Positions 53,393 to 61,259 of a stretch of DNA of 64,000 bases are shown here, piece after piece. Made by a program: the position numbers and the translations under genes. Below the pieces are notes generated by a model. The model ran no database searches. It saw only the letters and a list, made by a program, of their open reading frames with translations, and had not been told where the DNA came from. Position 1 is the first letter of the stretch, and each line of letters begins with the position of its first letter. Source of the DNA: Paraburkholderia polaris (GTDB lineage: Bacteria; Pseudomonadota; Gammaproteobacteria; Burkholderiales; Burkholderiaceae); NCBI RefSeq assembly GCF_012927345.1, contig NZ_JABBGJ010000026.1, forward strand, positions 62,001 through 126,000. Reading direction: 5' to 3'.

Positions 53393-55264
53393 TCAAGCCG
53401 CCCCGTTCCCGTGGCGGCTTTTGTTTTCGTGCATCAGTTCAAGTACGCTTTCGCCGAACGCCTGCGGCCGCCCTTCGAAGCAGCGCTGCACCGCCTGCGT
53501 ATCAATCAGGCGCTGCCGCAGCGCCGTGCGTTCGTCGTGCTGGTCGATCATGCGCACAGCCGCAGTGATGTAAGCCTCGACGCTGTCCGTGGTGGTCCAC
53601 GACGGCATGCCGACGCGCTCGAACAGCGCGCCGTCGATCCGCTCGAACACTTCCGGCCCGCGTTTGCATACGCCGGGCAAGCCGAGCGTCAATGCATCGA
53701 CGATACCGTTGGTGTTGCCGAACGGAAACGGGCTGAGGAACAGGTCGGATTGATTGACGCGCGCCAGATATGCGGCGTAGTCATGAAAGTCGTGAACGAC
53801 GGCGCCCGGCAACGCTCGCGCGATGACGTCACGCAAACGGTCGAACGGCAGACCTGACGGCACACCGCTCATGAAGTGAAACTCAACGGATGTCGCGGCA
53901 CGCTCGCCGATTGCGCGGCATGCATCGAGAAAACCGGGATTGAGTTTCATCGCGCTGGCGGTGATGACGATTTGCAGCGTTTCGCGCGCCGGCGGAATCT
54001 GCGCGACGATGTCCGGCAGCGCGACGGACGGGCGGTACGGTTGCCCGTCTTTCGGCAGCTTCATCAGTCGTTCGCTGAAGCAGGCCGGGTCGCCGACATA
54101 ATCCTCTTCGACGCTGATGTAGTCGATCCTGTCCGAATGCGTGGTGGCGGGATGGCCGAGCGCCGCGACCTGCAGCGGCGCGATGCGCAAGTTGGACATA
54201 AACACCGTCAGCACGAACATGCCGACGCTCGGCATGTACAACACGTCCGGCTGCTCGGCCTCGGCAAAGTCGCGAATCGTCTTCAGGCACTCGCCGATGT
54301 AGTCCGGCTGATCCAGTTCGATGAAGCGGTCGAAGCTGTTCCGCCCCACCTCGTCGACGGCGTAACCGAAGCCGAAGCCCACCACTTCGAAATGTTCGCG
54401 CGCGGCTTCGAGCGTACGCGAATGCGTGCGGTAGATCGAATGGGCGCCGCTGAACCACTCCAGCACGACCACCATCAAGGGTTTTTTGCCGCGCCGCGGT
54501 TTGCCTTTGGCAGGCGTGCGCTTCGGCGCGGGCAGGTCGGTCAGGCCGAGCTGCGCGAGCTTGCGGCGCACCAGCACATTGATGTCCTGCTTGATCGCAT
54601 GCCGCCGCGGCGTATCGGCATAGCTGCAGAACATATAGGCGTTGTGCAGCACGGCCGAGGGCAGATCGTCGAGGTCGTCGATCTGCTGCAGCTTGCCGGG
54701 CAGCCACTCCAGCAGCGCCTCGCGCTTCAGATGCGCGTTTGGCGAGCCCTTGAAGACCGGTGCCAGCAGAACGAGGGCGAGACAGGCCGCGATGGTTTTG
54801 TCGTACGCCCAGAGCGCCGCGAAGTCGAGTTCCAGTTCGGACTCGGTCGAATAGAGCACGCATAACTTCTCAATGAAGCTGTCTCCCGGGAGGAACTGCG
54901 CATCTGCCGGGCCGCGGGGATTCAGATAGCGGGCGACATGGTCCGCATTGCCTGACGCCGTGGCCGAGAACAGCACGCCGATCCATTCATGCAGCGTGAG
55001 AAACAGTCTGAAGCACTCGGTGGGCGGCCGGAAATCCGGGTCGGCGAACAACGTTGACACGGCGCTCGTCAGGCGTGTGCAGAAACGCTGGCGTTGCTCT
55101 TTGGCAGGCAGGCCGGTCATGCCCGAAGCCTGGAAACTTGCGTCCAGCTCGCCGCGCGTTTGGTGGAGGAGTGCGAGTGCGGCGATGAGCTGGACCGAGG
55201 CCTGAGCATGCTGTTGCGTATAAACAAGTTGCTCGAAATGGTCGAGCGAAAAGGTGACTTCCAT
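53393..55264 (-). CDS. HMW1C-like cytoplasmic N-glycosyltransferase (GT41)
   Basis: A 623-residue protein that matches HMW1C/NGT enzymes in length and layout: an all-helical N-terminal domain (1-250) and a GT-B domain pair. HPATTHSDRIDYISVEEDYVG, SAMKLNPGFLDACRAI (K440) and SPFPFGNTNGI (N517/N519) are nearly identical to the UDP-sugar-binding segments of Haemophilus and Actinobacillus HMW1C as I remember them. These enzymes put glucose on Asn in N-x-S/T of adhesins in the cytoplasm. No HMW1A/HMW1B-type adhesin or transporter gene lies near. The last codons overlap a terminator of the convergent lipoprotein gene. Confidence 0.83.
   Translation of the reverse strand: MEVTFSLDHFEQLVYTQQHAQASVQLIAALALLHQTRGELDASFQASGMTGLPAKEQRQRFCTRLTSAVSTLFADPDFRPPTECFRLFLTLHEWIGVLFSATASGNADHVARYLNPRGPADAQFLPGDSFIEKLCVLYSTESELELDFAALWAYDKTIAACLALVLLAPVFKGSPNAHLKREALLEWLPGKLQQIDDLDDLPSAVLHNAYMFCSYADTPRRHAIKQDINVLVRRKLAQLGLTDLPAPKRTPAKGKPRRGKKPLMVVVLEWFSGAHSIYRTHSRTLEAAREHFEVVGFGFGYAVDEVGRNSFDRFIELDQPDYIGECLKTIRDFAEAEQPDVLYMPSVGMFVLTVFMSNLRIAPLQVAALGHPATTHSDRIDYISVEEDYVGDPACFSERLMKLPKDGQPYRPSVALPDIVAQIPPARETLQIVITASAMKLNPGFLDACRAIGERAATSVEFHFMSGVPSGLPFDRLRDVIARALPGAVVHDFHDYAAYLARVNQSDLFLSPFPFGNTNGIVDALTLGLPGVCKRGPEVFERIDGALFERVGMPSWTTTDSVEAYITAAVRMIDQHDERTALRQRLIDTQAVQRCFEGRPQAFGESVLELMHENKSRHGNGAA
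53395..53427 (+). terminator. Intrinsic terminator of the Ala/Ser-rich lipoprotein gene
   Basis: AAGCCGCC and GGCGGCTT form a perfect 8-bp stem around a 10-nt loop, followed by TTGTTTTCG. It is about 100 bp after the lipoprotein stop and lies inside the last codons of the convergent glycosyltransferase gene. Confidence 0.7.
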
Positions 55265-55373
55265 CGTTTGACTATTGTTAGATATGCAGGACTAACGATA
55301 TTGAGATGACGCTAGCCGGAAACGACGATTATTGCAGTCAGGGTGTATCAAATAAGCCTGGGATGAGAATTTG

Positions 55374-55397
55374 GGAATTTTCCGCGCGGGAAAATCC
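55374..55397. promoter_or_regulatory. Palindrome ATTTTCC-GCGCG-GGAAAAT
   Basis: A 7-bp inverted repeat with a 5-bp centre, lengthened by a GG/CC pair across a bulge, 110 bp upstream of the glycosyltransferase start. It may be an operator of that gene. The rest of the 262-bp gap shows nothing that I can name. Confidence 0.35.
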
Positions 55398-55526
55398 GAT
55401 CGGCCTGTAGGATTTATTCTGTTTCGGCGCAGGAGTTTGATACTCGATAGGGGAGTCTGCTCAGGCGCTCAATCGAACCCGCCCTACGCCGCTGTCTGCG
55501 CAAGGCGGATCCTCGACATTGCGCAC

Positions 55527-56801
55527 TCAGAACGCGTAATACGGACCCGGCCCGGCCGAGGTCGCGCGCGACGCGATTGCCGTGTAGACACGCCGTCCGA
55601 AAAAGAACGGCAGGCCCCAGCCGAAGCCATTGCTGGCAATCCCAGCCAGATTGTTGAACGCGTTATTGGACGACGCGAACAACGTGCGCGAATTGCCGAT
55701 CGCAAACGACACCGTATTCGTCGCGCCATCGGTACCTACGATCGAGGCGCTTGCTGTTTGCGTCGAGCTCGGGCAGTACCAGTAACCGCATTGCGGCAAC
55801 TGACTGTTGTTGAAGAAGAGCGCGTTCGAGCCGCTGTCGACATAGCTTTGCGCGTACGTCTGACCGGCGCTGTTGGTGACCACATAGCCCGTCTGCGTAT
55901 TGGCCTTGACCACGCTCGCGCCGCTGAGCGTGTTGTTCGCCTGGGTGCCGATGCCGAAGATCAGCGAGCCTGACACGCTGGCCGCGCCTGCGTCGGCGAT
56001 TGCCGGCAGGTCGATTACCACGCCGTTGTTGTCCAGCGCGAAGCGGCTGACTGGATTGGTCACCTGTTGCGCAAGCGCTTGCGTACTCGCGAGGCAGGCG
56101 CCACTGGCGTCGCAGCTGTAATACCAGCGGGGCAGAGCGGTATTGACGCAACCGCTGCCGCAGTCGGCTGCGAACAGGCCGACGCCGAGAATGCCGTTGG
56201 CGCGCAGGGTCGCGACGGTCAGCATCGACGGGCCGGAGCCGGCGCAGTCGGTGGGCACACTGGGCAGCATGGGGTCGGCGATCAACTGGATGGGAATCGA
56301 GGCGGCCAGTTGGCCGGCCATCCGCACGTCCGCGTTACGCACCGCCCCCCACGCATACCCGCCGCCGAATACCGCGCACTCGCCAGTCACGCCGCTGCCT
56401 GAACTCACCGCCGCGAGCGAGAGGCTGGCCGGCAGCGCGGACGCGAGAATCCGCAGGCCGTGCGAGCCGGTGTCGACCTGAATATTGTCGATCGTCGCGC
56501 AATTGCTGGTGCCGGGCTGGCAGACGGTGACGCTGGTCGTCAGCATGTTGCGCGTCAGACCCGGCGCGGTGCTGACCGCAATCGGCTGGACGTTCGCGGT
56601 AGTCGATTGCGGTACCGAAGTGCCCGTGCTGGAGACGTCGCCCGCAGATGGCGCGCTGGCGCCTGACGGGCTCGCGGCGCTCGGACTGCTGGCCGCTCCT
56701 GCCTGTGAGGAGGCGGCTGTGCTGCCGCTGCTGCCGCCGCCGCAACCGGCGAGTGCCGCGCAGACGAGGAGCATGGCATAGAGACGAGGGGAGGGCTTCA
56801 T
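55527..56801 (-). CDS. DUF3443 family lipoprotein
   Basis: A 424-residue protein from the ATG at 56801. The lipobox LAALAGC-type end is followed by a Ser/Gly/Ala-rich linker of about 60 residues and then a domain that begins NMLTTSVTVCQPGTSNC and DNIQVDTGSHGLRIL. The DTGS-like triad recalls pepsin-type proteases (DTGS, then DSGSNALFF later), so an aspartic-protease-like fold is conceivable. The family DUF3443 is common in Burkholderia and nearly always follows DUF2844, as here. Function unknown. Confidence 0.78.
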   Translation of the reverse strand: MKPSPRLYAMLLVCAALAGCGGGSSGSTAASSQAGAASSPSAASPSGASAPSAGDVSSTGTSVPQSTTANVQPIAVSTAPGLTRNMLTTSVTVCQPGTSNCATIDNIQVDTGSHGLRILASALPASLSLAAVSSGSGVTGECAVFGGGYAWGAVRNADVRMAGQLAASIPIQLIADPMLPSVPTDCAGSGPSMLTVATLRANGILGVGLFAADCGSGCVNTALPRWYYSCDASGACLASTQALAQQVTNPVSRFALDNNGVVIDLPAIADAGAASVSGSLIFGIGTQANNTLSGASVVKANTQTGYVVTNSAGQTYAQSYVDSGSNALFFNNSQLPQCGYWYCPSSTQTASASIVGTDGATNTVSFAIGNSRTLFASSNNAFNNLAGIASNGFGWGLPFFFGRRVYTAIASRATSAGPGPYYAF

Positions 56802-56867
56802 GATGATGTCGGCAATCGGATCGTCGAGGCGTTTTCTTGATAGCGTGCGCACGGTGCCAGCGGAAAT

Positions 56868-57332
56868 TCAGCGAAAATCGCCGGCCGTGACGCCGGGTGG
56901 CAAGGTCGCTGGCAGCCACGCGCGTCCTACGTAGCCGCGCATTGGGCCGCCGGATTCCACAATCACGTCCGAGCGGACCACCCGCGAGGCGTGCAGATTG
57001 CCGTCTGGCGCGGACGCGGCGGCGCCCGTCCGGTAGGAGTCGGCGTACTTTCCCAGCAACGCGCGCAGATCCGGCATGGTCGGGCCCTGCCACGTGTAAG
57101 CGATGATCTGACCGGTATTCGTCGCGTACTCATTAATGGTTGTGTTGCCCGCATCGGTCAGCGTGCGCAGGCGTAGGGCGCCGTTCAGCAGGGTTTGGGG
57201 TGCCGCAGCTGTCGAATCAGCCTGACCAGGCATCGTGCCGCCCAATTCGGCATGCGCTTCGGGACTGGCACACAGCAGGGCAGCCACCATCGCTGGGGCG
57301 GCAAGGGCCGGTGAAAAACAAGGATTTGGCAT
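56868..57332 (-). CDS. DUF2844 family exported protein
   Basis: A 154-residue protein from the ATG at 57332. A signal peptide (cleavage near EAHAELG) is followed by a small domain with TLTDAGNTTINEYATNTGQIIAYTW and GRAWLPATLPPGV near the end. It fits DUF2844, the usual upstream partner of DUF3443. The two genes are 66 bp apart and are certainly one unit. Function unknown. Confidence 0.78.
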   Translation of the reverse strand: MPNPCFSPALAAPAMVAALLCASPEAHAELGGTMPGQADSTAAAPQTLLNGALRLRTLTDAGNTTINEYATNTGQIIAYTWQGPTMPDLRALLGKYADSYRTGAAASAPDGNLHASRVVRSDVIVESGGPMRGYVGRAWLPATLPPGVTAGDFR

Positions 57333-57401
57333 GGCAACCTGTCTCGCTATTGGAACGCTCAAGCTTTATTGAGATGTCCAATTCAAGATAACACTCAGGT
57401 T

Positions 57402-57506
57402 TCCTGATCGTTGTCAGGAGCGGCGCGCGGCGCTTCAGCTAATCTCGAAAATTGCGTATGACGAGGGCGGAAAGTGTCTTTTAAAACAATGATCTGACAA
57501 TCAGAT
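57402..57506. promoter_or_regulatory. Two perfect palindromes upstream of DUF2844
   Basis: TCCTGA-N6-TCAGGA (57402-57419) and ATCTGA-CAA-TCAGAT (57492-57506) lie 70 and 160 bp upstream of the DUF2844 start, in a 460-bp gap that holds no gene. They share the TCTGA/TCAGA theme and could be sites of one regulator of DUF2844-DUF3443. Confidence 0.35.
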
Positions 57507-57709
57507 AGGGCATGTCCGACGGGCGTTTGGGAAACGTTGTGAATTGTTAAATTTGCTGATGAGGGAGATGATTGTTGCCGTGAAGCGGGGCGCTCTTTCT
57601 GCAACGGGAAGCTGCGCGCTGCACAGCGATTCAAGGGTGCCCAAGCCCTTCGCCGCGGTGCGTGTTTTGCCGGCGGCGGCCTGCTCAATTCATGGGCAAA
57701 CCCCGGTTT

Positions 57710-57739
57710 TTGCACACGACTCGCCGGGATCGGTAAAAT
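57710..57739 (+). promoter_or_regulatory. Sigma-70 promoter of bamC
   Basis: TTGCAC, 18 bp and TAAAAT form a good promoter 53 bp before the bamC start. The short leader would contain the hairpin CCACGG-N7-CCGTGG (57751-57769). Confidence 0.55.
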
Positions 57740-57792
57740 GTTGGGTTGATCCACGGAAACTTGCCGTGGCGTAGCGGAAGGATTCCCCGAAC

Positions 57793-59025
57793 ATGACTGA
57801 TCTTCGTCTTACCAAGCGGTTTGCAGTAATGCTGATGGCAGGCGGTCTGGTCGCCGGCTGCGGCACCTCGTCGCCGACCAAAATCGACTACAAAAGCGAC
57901 TCGAAATCGAAGCAAGTGTCACTTGCCGTACCGCCGAACATGATCGATGAGACGTCCGATCAGCGTTCGTTGCCCCCGCAAGGTGGCGAAACCTCGCTGT
58001 CCACGCTCAAGCAGGTCCAGGCGCAGGCACCGGCCACTAACACCCTGACGGTGGTGCCGCCGGTGAACGGCATGCACATCCAGCGCGACGGTACGGAAAG
58101 CTGGCTCGTGATCGACAACAAGGCGCCCGACCAGGCATGGGCGCAAATCCGCCGTTTCTGGCAGGAACAGGGCTTCCTGCTGGTGGTCGACCAGCGCGAC
58201 AAGGGCGTGATGGAAACGGACTGGAATGAAACGCACGCGCAGATCAACGACGGCCTGATCCGCAACACGCTATCCAAGGCCATGGGCAACAGCTATGTGA
58301 GTTCTGAGCGCAACAAGTACCGCACGCGTCTCGAAACGGCGCCGAACGGCGGCACCTATGTGTTCATCAGCCAGAAGGGCATGCGTGAGGCGATCACCGG
58401 CACTAACAACGATTCGACCACGTGGGAAGCCAAGCCGAACGACCCGGGTCTCGAACAGGAATACCTGAAGCGGCTGATGGCAGCGCTGGCGCTGGCGGAT
58501 TCGCGCACGAAACCGGCCGATACGCAAAGTGCCGATCTCTCGCCGGCGGGTGCGCAAACGGCGCCGAACGCGGCCACGGCGGGTGCGAAGTCTGCGGCTG
58601 CGGCCACGGCGGCGCAAAACGTCGCGCTGTCGGCGCAACCGCCGATGCCGGATGAGTCGGCGAACAGCACGTCGGCACAGCTCTCGTCCACCGAACTGAC
58701 GCTTGGCGAGCCGTATGACCGTGCGTGGCTGCGCGTGGGCCTCGCGCTCGACCGCAGCAACTTCACCGTCGACGATCGCGATGCGAGCCGCGGTTTGTAC
58801 TTCGTGCGCTACGTCGATCCGAAGGATCTGACGTCGGCGGAGCAGGGCTTCTGGAGCCAGGTGTTCCACGGCAAGAAGGAAAAGGTCGCCAAGCAGTATC
58901 TCGTGAACGTCCGCGCGGTGACACCTGACCAGACCCGTGTGGCCGTGGTCGACGATAAGGGCGCGATCGATCAGACCCCGCAGGCCAAGCAGATCATGAG
59001 TCTGATGGTCGACCAGTTGCACTGA
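57793..59025 (+). CDS. bamC: Outer membrane protein assembly factor BamC
   Basis: A 410-residue lipoprotein (lipobox VAGC at residue 23). The unstructured N-terminal part with SLAVPPNMIDETSDQRSLPP binds BamD in relatives. Two helix-grip domains follow: one near residues 95-230 (WLVIDNKAPDQAWAQIRRFWQEQGF) and one near 300-410 (GEPYDRAWLRVGLALDRSNFTVDDRD), joined by an Ala/Thr-rich linker. It is part of the BAM complex that folds outer-membrane proteins. GGAAGGA stands before the ATG. It has its own promoter and terminator. Confidence 0.9.
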   Translation: MTDLRLTKRFAVMLMAGGLVAGCGTSSPTKIDYKSDSKSKQVSLAVPPNMIDETSDQRSLPPQGGETSLSTLKQVQAQAPATNTLTVVPPVNGMHIQRDGTESWLVIDNKAPDQAWAQIRRFWQEQGFLLVVDQRDKGVMETDWNETHAQINDGLIRNTLSKAMGNSYVSSERNKYRTRLETAPNGGTYVFISQKGMREAITGTNNDSTTWEAKPNDPGLEQEYLKRLMAALALADSRTKPADTQSADLSPAGAQTAPNAATAGAKSAAAATAAQNVALSAQPPMPDESANSTSAQLSSTELTLGEPYDRAWLRVGLALDRSNFTVDDRDASRGLYFVRYVDPKDLTSAEQGFWSQVFHGKKEKVAKQYLVNVRAVTPDQTRVAVVDDKGAIDQTPQAKQIMSLMVDQLH

Positions 59026-59063
59026 AGGAAGCTGTAGCAAGCACAGGCAGTGAGCGCTGTCTG

Positions 59064-59099
59064 AAAACCCGCCCGGCATGCAGCCGGGCGGGTTTTTTT
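59064..59099 (+). terminator. Strong intrinsic terminator after bamC
   Basis: AACCCGCCCGGC and GCCGGGCGGGTT form a perfect 12-bp stem around ATGCA, followed by a run of T, 38 bp after the bamC stop. Confidence 0.93.
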
Positions 59100-59213
59100 A
59101 TGTCCACGTTTCATCCTTCGCGCCGCAAGCCGTTAGTTCGGCCTCATAGCGCGCACGTGTTTTGCTTGCTGTCTGAAACACCGGTATGAACCGGCGCTCA
59201 ACGGGAGATGGCT

Positions 59214-59357
59214 ATGTTCGACGTAATTCCTTACTGGATGTGGGCGGCGAGCTTACTCGCCCTGGCGCTCATATGCGGTGCAGCCCTGGCGCCGCGCGAG
59301 ACGCGGCGGCCAACGGGTCTGCGAGTCAGACATACGGCTTCGCAACGCACGAAATGA
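59214..59357 (+). CDS. Small single-span membrane protein (47 residues)
   Basis: The ATG at 59214 has GGGAG six bases upstream (ATGs at 59208 also in frame). The protein begins MFDVIPYWMW, has a hydrophobic helix AASLLALALICGAALA and a basic tail of about 20 residues, which fits an inner-membrane protein with the tail in the cytoplasm. No family known to me. It lies between the bamC terminator and the RpoN-type control region. Confidence 0.5.
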   Translation: MFDVIPYWMWAASLLALALICGAALAPRETRRPTGLRVRHTASQRTK

Positions 59358-59405
59358 CCGGCGCCTTGATGTTTGATTCGCTTCAAACGCATGAAGCGGA
59401 ATCAC

Positions 59406-59458
59406 GCGGCCGCCGCTGTGCGGCCGCATGTAACGTGACGTTACCCCGGTGACGTAAC
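59406..59458. promoter_or_regulatory. Candidate enhancer site for an RpoN activator
   Basis: GTAACGT-G-ACGTTAC (59430-59444) is a perfect 15-bp palindrome. GTTAC (59440-59444) and GTAAC (59454-59458) form a second overlapping inverted repeat, and TGACGTTAC and TGACGTAAC are direct repeats. The position, about 130-155 bp before the predicted start, is that of enhancer-binding protein sites. A GCGGCCGC double copy (59406-59427) lies just before. Confidence 0.5.
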
Positions 59459-59518
59459 TCTCAAAACCCCTTCCGCCAATCCTGTCGATATCCTTTCTTC
59501 GCAAAAAATGACAATAAC

Positions 59519-59531
59519 AATCAATAGCTTG
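59519..59531. promoter_or_regulatory. IHF consensus site
   Basis: AATCAATAGCTTG matches WATCAA-N4-TTR at every fixed position. It lies between the enhancer-like palindrome and the -24/-12 promoter, where IHF bends DNA in sigma-54 systems. Confidence 0.55.
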
Positions 59532-59558
59532 CGAGCAAATTATAGAGAAATCTGATAA

Positions 59559-59575
59559 CTGGCACGCAAGCTGCT
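59559..59575 (+). promoter_or_regulatory. Sigma-54 (RpoN) -24/-12 promoter
   Basis: CTGGCACGCAAGCTGCT fits YTGGCACGRNNNTTGCW at all but two positions and keeps the essential GG and GC with 10 bp between them. The start of transcription should be near 59586. Confidence 0.65.
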
Positions 59576-59585
59576 TTTAAAGACT

Positions 59586-59792
59586 CATGGGGCCGGATTC
59601 GTAACATCCGACGTGAGTTTGCGGCGAGTGTTCAATCAGCGATTCCCAGACCATTTCAGCATCGGCGAACGAACCGGTGCTTAGCCTGATGATGGCCTGC
59701 GCGCGTTGGCGCGCGGCCTCGGTGGCCCCGTCGCCTATCCTCGTAGGGCGACGGTTTCGCCCGCACTCCAACGGAGTGCGGGCTATTTTTTT
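59586..59792 (+). ncRNA. Predicted RpoN-dependent small RNA, about 205 nt
   Basis: Between the sigma-54 promoter and a strong terminator there is no coding frame with a ribosome-binding site. The 3' half holds three hairpins in a row: GGCC-t-GCGCGC/GCGCGC-GGCC with loop GTTG (59694-59718), CCGTCGCCTA/TAGG-g-CGACGG with loop TCCTCG (59728-59754), and the terminator. The TCCTC loop could pair with Shine-Dalgarno sequences, as in several known small RNAs. The only frame through it reads into the convergent exporter gene and looks spurious. I know no described RNA that matches. Confidence 0.55.
59759..59792 (+). terminator. Intrinsic terminator of the predicted small RNA
   Basis: GCCCGCACTCC and GGAGTGCGGGC form a perfect 11-bp stem around AAC, followed by TATTTTTTT. 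On the other strand there is no T-tract, so it does not serve the convergent EamA gene. Confidence 0.92.
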
Positions 59793-59823
59793 GGATACTC
59801 AGGATGGGTTGCCAGCCGTGATT

Positions 59824-60750
59824 TCAGGTATCGGCGCGGCGCGGTCCGACCCAGGGCAGGCGTTTGATCACGCCGGTGGCAAGCGCGGTGCCGACGAGAA
59901 TCACGCCGCAGCCTTCCAGCATGCCCGGCGACACGGTTTCGCCAAGAAACAACGCACCCCACAGAATGCCGAAGATCGGAATCACGAAGGTCACCGTAAT
60001 CGCGCGTGCCGGCCCGACCACCGCGATCAGATGGAAGAACAGCATATAAGCCACGCCGGTACACGCAACACCCAGCGCGACGACCGCACCCCACGCGTGC
60101 AGCGAGATCGGCGCGGCCGGCCAGTAGATTGCGGCGAGCGGCAGCAGCACGATGGTGGCGCCGGTCATCGTGCCGGTCGCGACGGTCAACGCATCGACGC
60201 CGGTCAGGTGGCGCTTCGTGTAATTGGCCGCTATGCCATACAGCAGCGTGGCACCGAGCGCGGCGGCGGCCGCGAGCGCGGTGCTCAGCGGCGTGGCGGC
60301 CGAGCCGTTCGGTGCGGCGATCTGATCCCACACCAGCATCAGGACGCCGAGGAAGCCGATCACGAGACCGACCGTGCGCAGCGCGCTCAGGCGGTCGCGC
60401 AACCACAGGAAGCCGACGAGTGCGCCCCACAGCGGCGTGGTCGCATTGATCACCGATGTCACGCCCGCCGACAGCGTCAGCTCGGCATACGCGAACAGGC
60501 AGAACGGCGCCGCCGAATTCAGAATGCCGACCACCAGCAGCGGAAAGGCGCGCGTGCGCAGGATCGTTGCGGACTGGCGCAACGGCCGCCGCGCGATCAG
60601 CACGATTGCGAGGAAGACCGCGCCGATGCCGACGCGCAACGCCATCAGCGGCGCGACGCCGAAGTCGGCTACACCGACGCGGATAAACAGAAACGAGGCG
60701 CCCCATAAGGCGGCGAGGATCAGCAACTGCAGCAGGTTTTTGGCATTCAT
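59824..60750 (-). CDS. EamA/DMT-family exporter
   Basis: A 308-residue membrane protein from the ATG at 60750 (frame open to 60792). Ten hydrophobic helices in two EamA repeats; ALWGASFLFIRVGVADFG opens the first and LGVACTGVAYMLFFHLIAVVG lies in the second. GALFLGETVSPGMLEGCGVILVG is the usual last-helix pair. It exports amino acids or other metabolites. Substrate unknown. Confidence 0.87.
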   Translation of the reverse strand: MNAKNLLQLLILAALWGASFLFIRVGVADFGVAPLMALRVGIGAVFLAIVLIARRPLRQSATILRTRAFPLLVVGILNSAAPFCLFAYAELTLSAGVTSVINATTPLWGALVGFLWLRDRLSALRTVGLVIGFLGVLMLVWDQIAAPNGSAATPLSTALAAAAALGATLLYGIAANYTKRHLTGVDALTVATGTMTGATIVLLPLAAIYWPAAPISLHAWGAVVALGVACTGVAYMLFFHLIAVVGPARAITVTFVIPIFGILWGALFLGETVSPGMLEGCGVILVGTALATGVIKRLPWVGPRRADT

Positions 60751-61117
60751 TGTCGTGGCGCCGCGCGCGGTTGAGTCGAGACGCATGCGCATCGTAGCAG
60801 CGCGATCGCGCGAAACGTTTCAGGCTGGAGTGAAACGGCAAGATTCGGGAGATGAAGGACATCTGATAGTTGTCATCGTAAGCGTAGCCGAGTTGGCTGC
60901 AAAACGAGCAATTCTCACGCTGATGTGAGAAAAATTGCGATGAGATTGAGGTGATGAAGATGCAGCGGCAGGCCTGGCGGGGTGGGTGCCTGTAGAGCGT
61001 GAATTATTTTGCGGCAGCGCACTAGCCTGGCGACTTTGACAGCAGTACCCAGCAGCACCATCGACATGAGCAGCAGCGACAGCCCATGCATGCCTCATGC
61101 GGGTCGAATTGATTGCG
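60751..61117. other. Gap between EamA and lactate permease genes
   Basis: No gene that I can support. The part next to 60750 should hold the EamA promoter on the minus strand, but no clear element is seen. Confidence 0.4.
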
Positions 61118-61153
61118 TCAAAAAAGCGGGCGCGCCCGAAAGAGCGCGCCCGC
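61118..61153 (-). terminator. Intrinsic terminator of the lactate permease gene
   Basis: On the minus strand GCGGGCGCGC and GCGCGCCCGC form a 10-bp stem around an 8-nt loop, followed by six T, 107 bp after the permease stop. Confidence 0.85.
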
Positions 61154-61259
61154 CGATCCACTCATGCATATGTCAGCTAACTGAACCGGTCCATCGCGCG
61201 AGCCGCCGCTTCGAGGAATTAGCAACGGCACGCAGCTACGTCGACAAGCGAGGTTCGCC

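Noticed and set aside
57544..57774. 76-codon frame between DUF2844 and bamC
   Set aside because: It runs through the bamC promoter, has no family features, and its cysteine/proline-rich end looks non-coding.
59677..60708. A 343-codon + strand frame over the small RNA and the EamA gene
   Set aside because: It is Arg/Gln/Ala-rich and antisense to a clear membrane transporter, and it begins inside the predicted RNA hairpins without a ribosome-binding site.
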